DNA of 64,000 nt. Origin: Elymus sibiricus. Taxonomy: Eukaryota; Streptophyta; Magnoliopsida; Poales; Poaceae. Under the pieces are notes generated by a model, which was not told the DNA's origin, searched no databases, and was given only the letters and a program-made list of their open reading frames with translations. Position 1 is the first letter of the stretch; the number at the start of each line of letters is the position of its first letter. Location of the stretch: the NCBI GenBank assembly GCA_039707655.1, contig CM077676.1, positions 187,670,936 through 187,734,935 on the forward strand. The letters are read 5' to 3'. The position numbers and the translations under genes were made by a program. This document shows positions 61,809 to 64,000 of this stretch, piece after piece.

Positions 61809-63698
61809 GTGCCTCCTACTGATCCTTTAGAACAATATTTGCTAGACCATGAGAATGATATGCATATGAATGAAAGAAATGAAATAGATGAGTTGTTCTT
61901 TAAGAAAGCACCAGTCCTTAAACATAATTTGCCTGTTGAAACCTTGGGAAATCCTCTACCACCCAAGGGTGATCCTGTGTTCGAATTAAAGCAAATACCT
62001 GAAACACTTAAGTATGCTTACCTTGATGAAAAGAAGATATATCATGTTATTATTAGTGCTAACCTTTCAGAGAATGAAGAAAAGAGATTACTTAAAACTC
62101 AAAAGAAGCACCGTGCCGCTATTGGATATACTCTCGATGATCTTAAGGGCATTAGTCCCACCTTATGTCAGCATAAAATTCATATGGATCCAGATGCTAA
62201 ACCCGTTGTTGATCATCAAAGAAGGTTGAATCCTAAAATGAAGGATGTGGTAAGAACTGAAATATTAAAGCTTCTTGAGGTAGGTATAATTTATCCCATA
62301 GCTGATAGTAGATGGGTAAGTCATGTTCATTGTGTTCCTAAGAAAAGAGGTAATACCATTGTTCCTAATGATAAAAATGAACTTATTCCACAAAGAATTG
62401 TAACCGATTATAGGATGGTAATTGATTTCAGGAAATTAAATAAAGCTACTAGGAAAGATCATTACCCCTTGCCTTTTATTGATCAAATGTTAGAAACATT
62501 ATCTAAGCATACACATTTTTGCTTCCTAGATGGTTATTCTGGTTTCTCTCAAATACCTGTTTCACCTGAAGATCAAGAGAGATCCACCCTTGCTTGTCCT
62601 TTTGGAACTTATGCTTATCGTCATATGCCTTTTGGTTTATGTAATGCACCTGCTACCTTTCAAAGATGTATGACTGCTATATTCTCTGACTTTTGTGAAA
62701 AGATTGTTGAGGTTTTCATGGATGATTTCTCCATTTACGGAACTTTTTTTGATGATTGCTTGAGCAACCTTGATCGAGTTTTGCAGAGATGTGAAGAAAC
62801 TAATCTTGTCTTGAACTGGGAGAAGTGCCACTTTATGGTAAATGAAGGTATAGTCCTTGGGCATAAAATTTCTGAAAGAGGTATTGAAGTTGATAAAGCT
62901 AAAGTTGATGCTATTGAGAAAATGCCATGTCCTAAAGATATCAAAGGTATAAGAAGTCTCCTTGGTCATGCTGGTTTCTATAGAAGGTTTATAAAAAACT
63001 TCTCTAAAATTTCTAGGCCTCTTACTAATCTTTTGCAAAAAGATGTTCCATTTGTTTTTGATGATGATTGTGTAGAAGCCTTTGAAATACTTAAGAAAGC
63101 CTTAATTTCTGCACCAATTGTTCAACCACCTGATTGGAACCTACCCTTTGAAATTATGTGTGATGCTAGTGATTATGCTGTTGGTGCTATTCTAGGACAA
63201 AAAGTTGATAAGAAATTGAATGTTATTCACTATGCTAGTAAAACTCTAGACAGTGCTCAAAGGAATTATGCTACTACTGAGAAAGAATTTTTAGCATTTG
63301 TGTTTGCATGTGATAAATTCAGATCTTATATTGTTGATTCCAAAGTTACTATTCACACTGATCATGCTGCTATTAAATATCTTTTGGAAAAGAAAGATGC
63401 TAAACCTAGACTGATTAGGTTGGTCCTTTTGCTACAAGAATTTGATTTGCATATTATTGATAGAAAGGGAGCTGAGAATCCCATAGCTGATAATTTGTCT
63501 AGAATGGAAAATATTCTTGATGGCCCACTTCCTATTAATGATGATTTCCCTGATGAACATCTAGCTGTGATAAATGCTTCTCGTAATACTCCATGGTATA
63601 CAGACTATGCTAATTACATTGTTGCTAAATATATACCACCTAGTTTCACATACCAACAAAAGAAAAAGTTTTTCTTTGATTTAAGACATTACTTTTGA
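61809..63698 (+). pseudogene. Reverse transcriptase and RNase H of element F2
   Basis: About 630 codons without a stop. The RT has [54 protein letters not shown] and the catalytic [11 protein letters not shown] near 62720. RNase H follows with [30 protein letters not shown] and [11 protein letters not shown], ending near [10 protein letters not shown]. It stops at TGA 63696-63698. The catalytic motifs of both enzymes are intact. Confidence 0.92.
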
Positions 63699-64000
63699 GA
63701 TGACCCACACTTATATAAAGAAGGGGTAGATGGTATTATTAGACGTTGTGTACCTGAGCATGAACAGGCACAAATCCTATGAAAGTGTCACTCCGAGGCA
63801 TATGGAGGACACCATGCGGGAGACAGAACTGCACACAAGGTATTACAATCTAGTTTTTATTGGCCTACTCTTTTCAAAGATGCATGTAAGTTTGTCCATT
63901 CTTGTGATGAATGTCAAAGAATTGGTAATGTTGGTAGACGTCAGGAAATGCCTATGAATTATTCACTTGTTATTGAACCATTTGATGTTTGGGGTTTTGA
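63699..64000 (+). pseudogene. Integrase N-terminus of element F2 (cut by window end)
   Basis: It continues in the pol frame with a TGA at 63780-63782. The HHCC zinc-binding motif is present: HSEAYGGHHAGDRTAHK, then CDECQRIG near 63925. The sequence ends at DVWGF, just before the first catalytic Asp of the core. The rest lies outside the window. Confidence 0.85.

Larger units (their letters stand above)
53971..64000 (+). mobile_element. Element F2: Athila-type Gypsy with an upstream tail, LTR, gag and pol (runs off the window)
   Basis: Order: a 3' internal tail of the same family (53971-54103), LTR (54104-60076, about 1.5 kb without G), primer binding site (60088), gag (60183), protease, RT/RNase H and the start of integrase at the window end. 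A tail directly before a 5' LTR means that this LTR is shared with a second, upstream copy now mostly lost. The gag-pol region keeps one frame with five stop codons. Confidence 0.87.

Noticed and set aside
1..64000. tRNA, rRNA or other structured RNA genes
   Set aside because: Only tRNA-complementary primer binding sites were found. No cloverleaf-compatible sequence or rRNA stretch stood out by eye; tRNAscan-SE and Infernal would be decisive.

Overview
The window looks like intergenic and pseudogenic DNA from a large grass genome, most likely Triticeae (wheat, Aegilops, rye or barley). Nearly all of it is nested transposable elements. These are long-LTR chromovirus Gypsy elements, Tat- and Athila-type Gypsy elements, and an En/Spm-type CACTA transposon with GGCGCACC-type subterminal palindromes. 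The only host-gene trace I can support is a broken F-box/FBD-type gene split by the nest. I see no rRNA, tRNA, CRISPR array or bacterial operon. Family names are from memory; boundaries, target-site duplications (TSDs), stops and frameshifts are read from the sequence.

Layout from left to right. 1-847: poorly identifiable repeat DNA, possibly a Copia LTR end. 848-6290: a 3'-truncated Tat-type Gypsy (element B: LTR, primer binding site, first part of gag), interrupted by element A (1221-5559, TSD AATGA). A is an internally deleted Tat-like element with an antisense B3-domain gene that has its own TATA box. 6290-6938: 5' flank and first exon of an F-box gene, cut at 6939. 6939-51372: element C, a minus-strand Athila-group element. 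It is interrupted by element D (10195-47776, TSD CTTAA), a Tekay/Del-type chromovirus with LTRs of about 3.4 kb and an extra ORF before gag. D was itself hit twice: by CACTA transposon H (18295-29943) inside its integrase, and by element E (32687-46002, TSD GGGAA, minus strand) inside its 3' LTR. E is a nearly complete Tat-lineage Gypsy with two RNase H domains and a spliced antisense gene.

51373-53124: a fragment (F1) of an Athila-type element, consisting of 3' tail plus LTR. 53216-53589: the last exon of the F-box/FBD gene, followed by its 3' flank. 53971-64000: a second copy (F2) with 3' tail, LTR, primer binding site, gag and pol, running off the window edge. Its LTR is interrupted by G (55020-59472, TSD ATGAC), a solo LTR related to the LTR of D.

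Implied order of events: the F-box gene was hit by C and F1; a later deletion probably joined C to F1 and removed the middle of the gene; D entered C; H and E then entered D. The most intact coding sequence is the TNPD-type transposase of H. The most unusual content is: an antisense gene in A and E that starts almost the same distance from the 3' LTR but encodes a B3-like protein in one and a PF04195-type coiled-coil protein in the other; and CACTA cargo comprising a captured LRR fragment, a Ulp1-like domain without the catalytic Cys, and a small RNase H1 hybrid-binding-domain protein with a membrane anchor.
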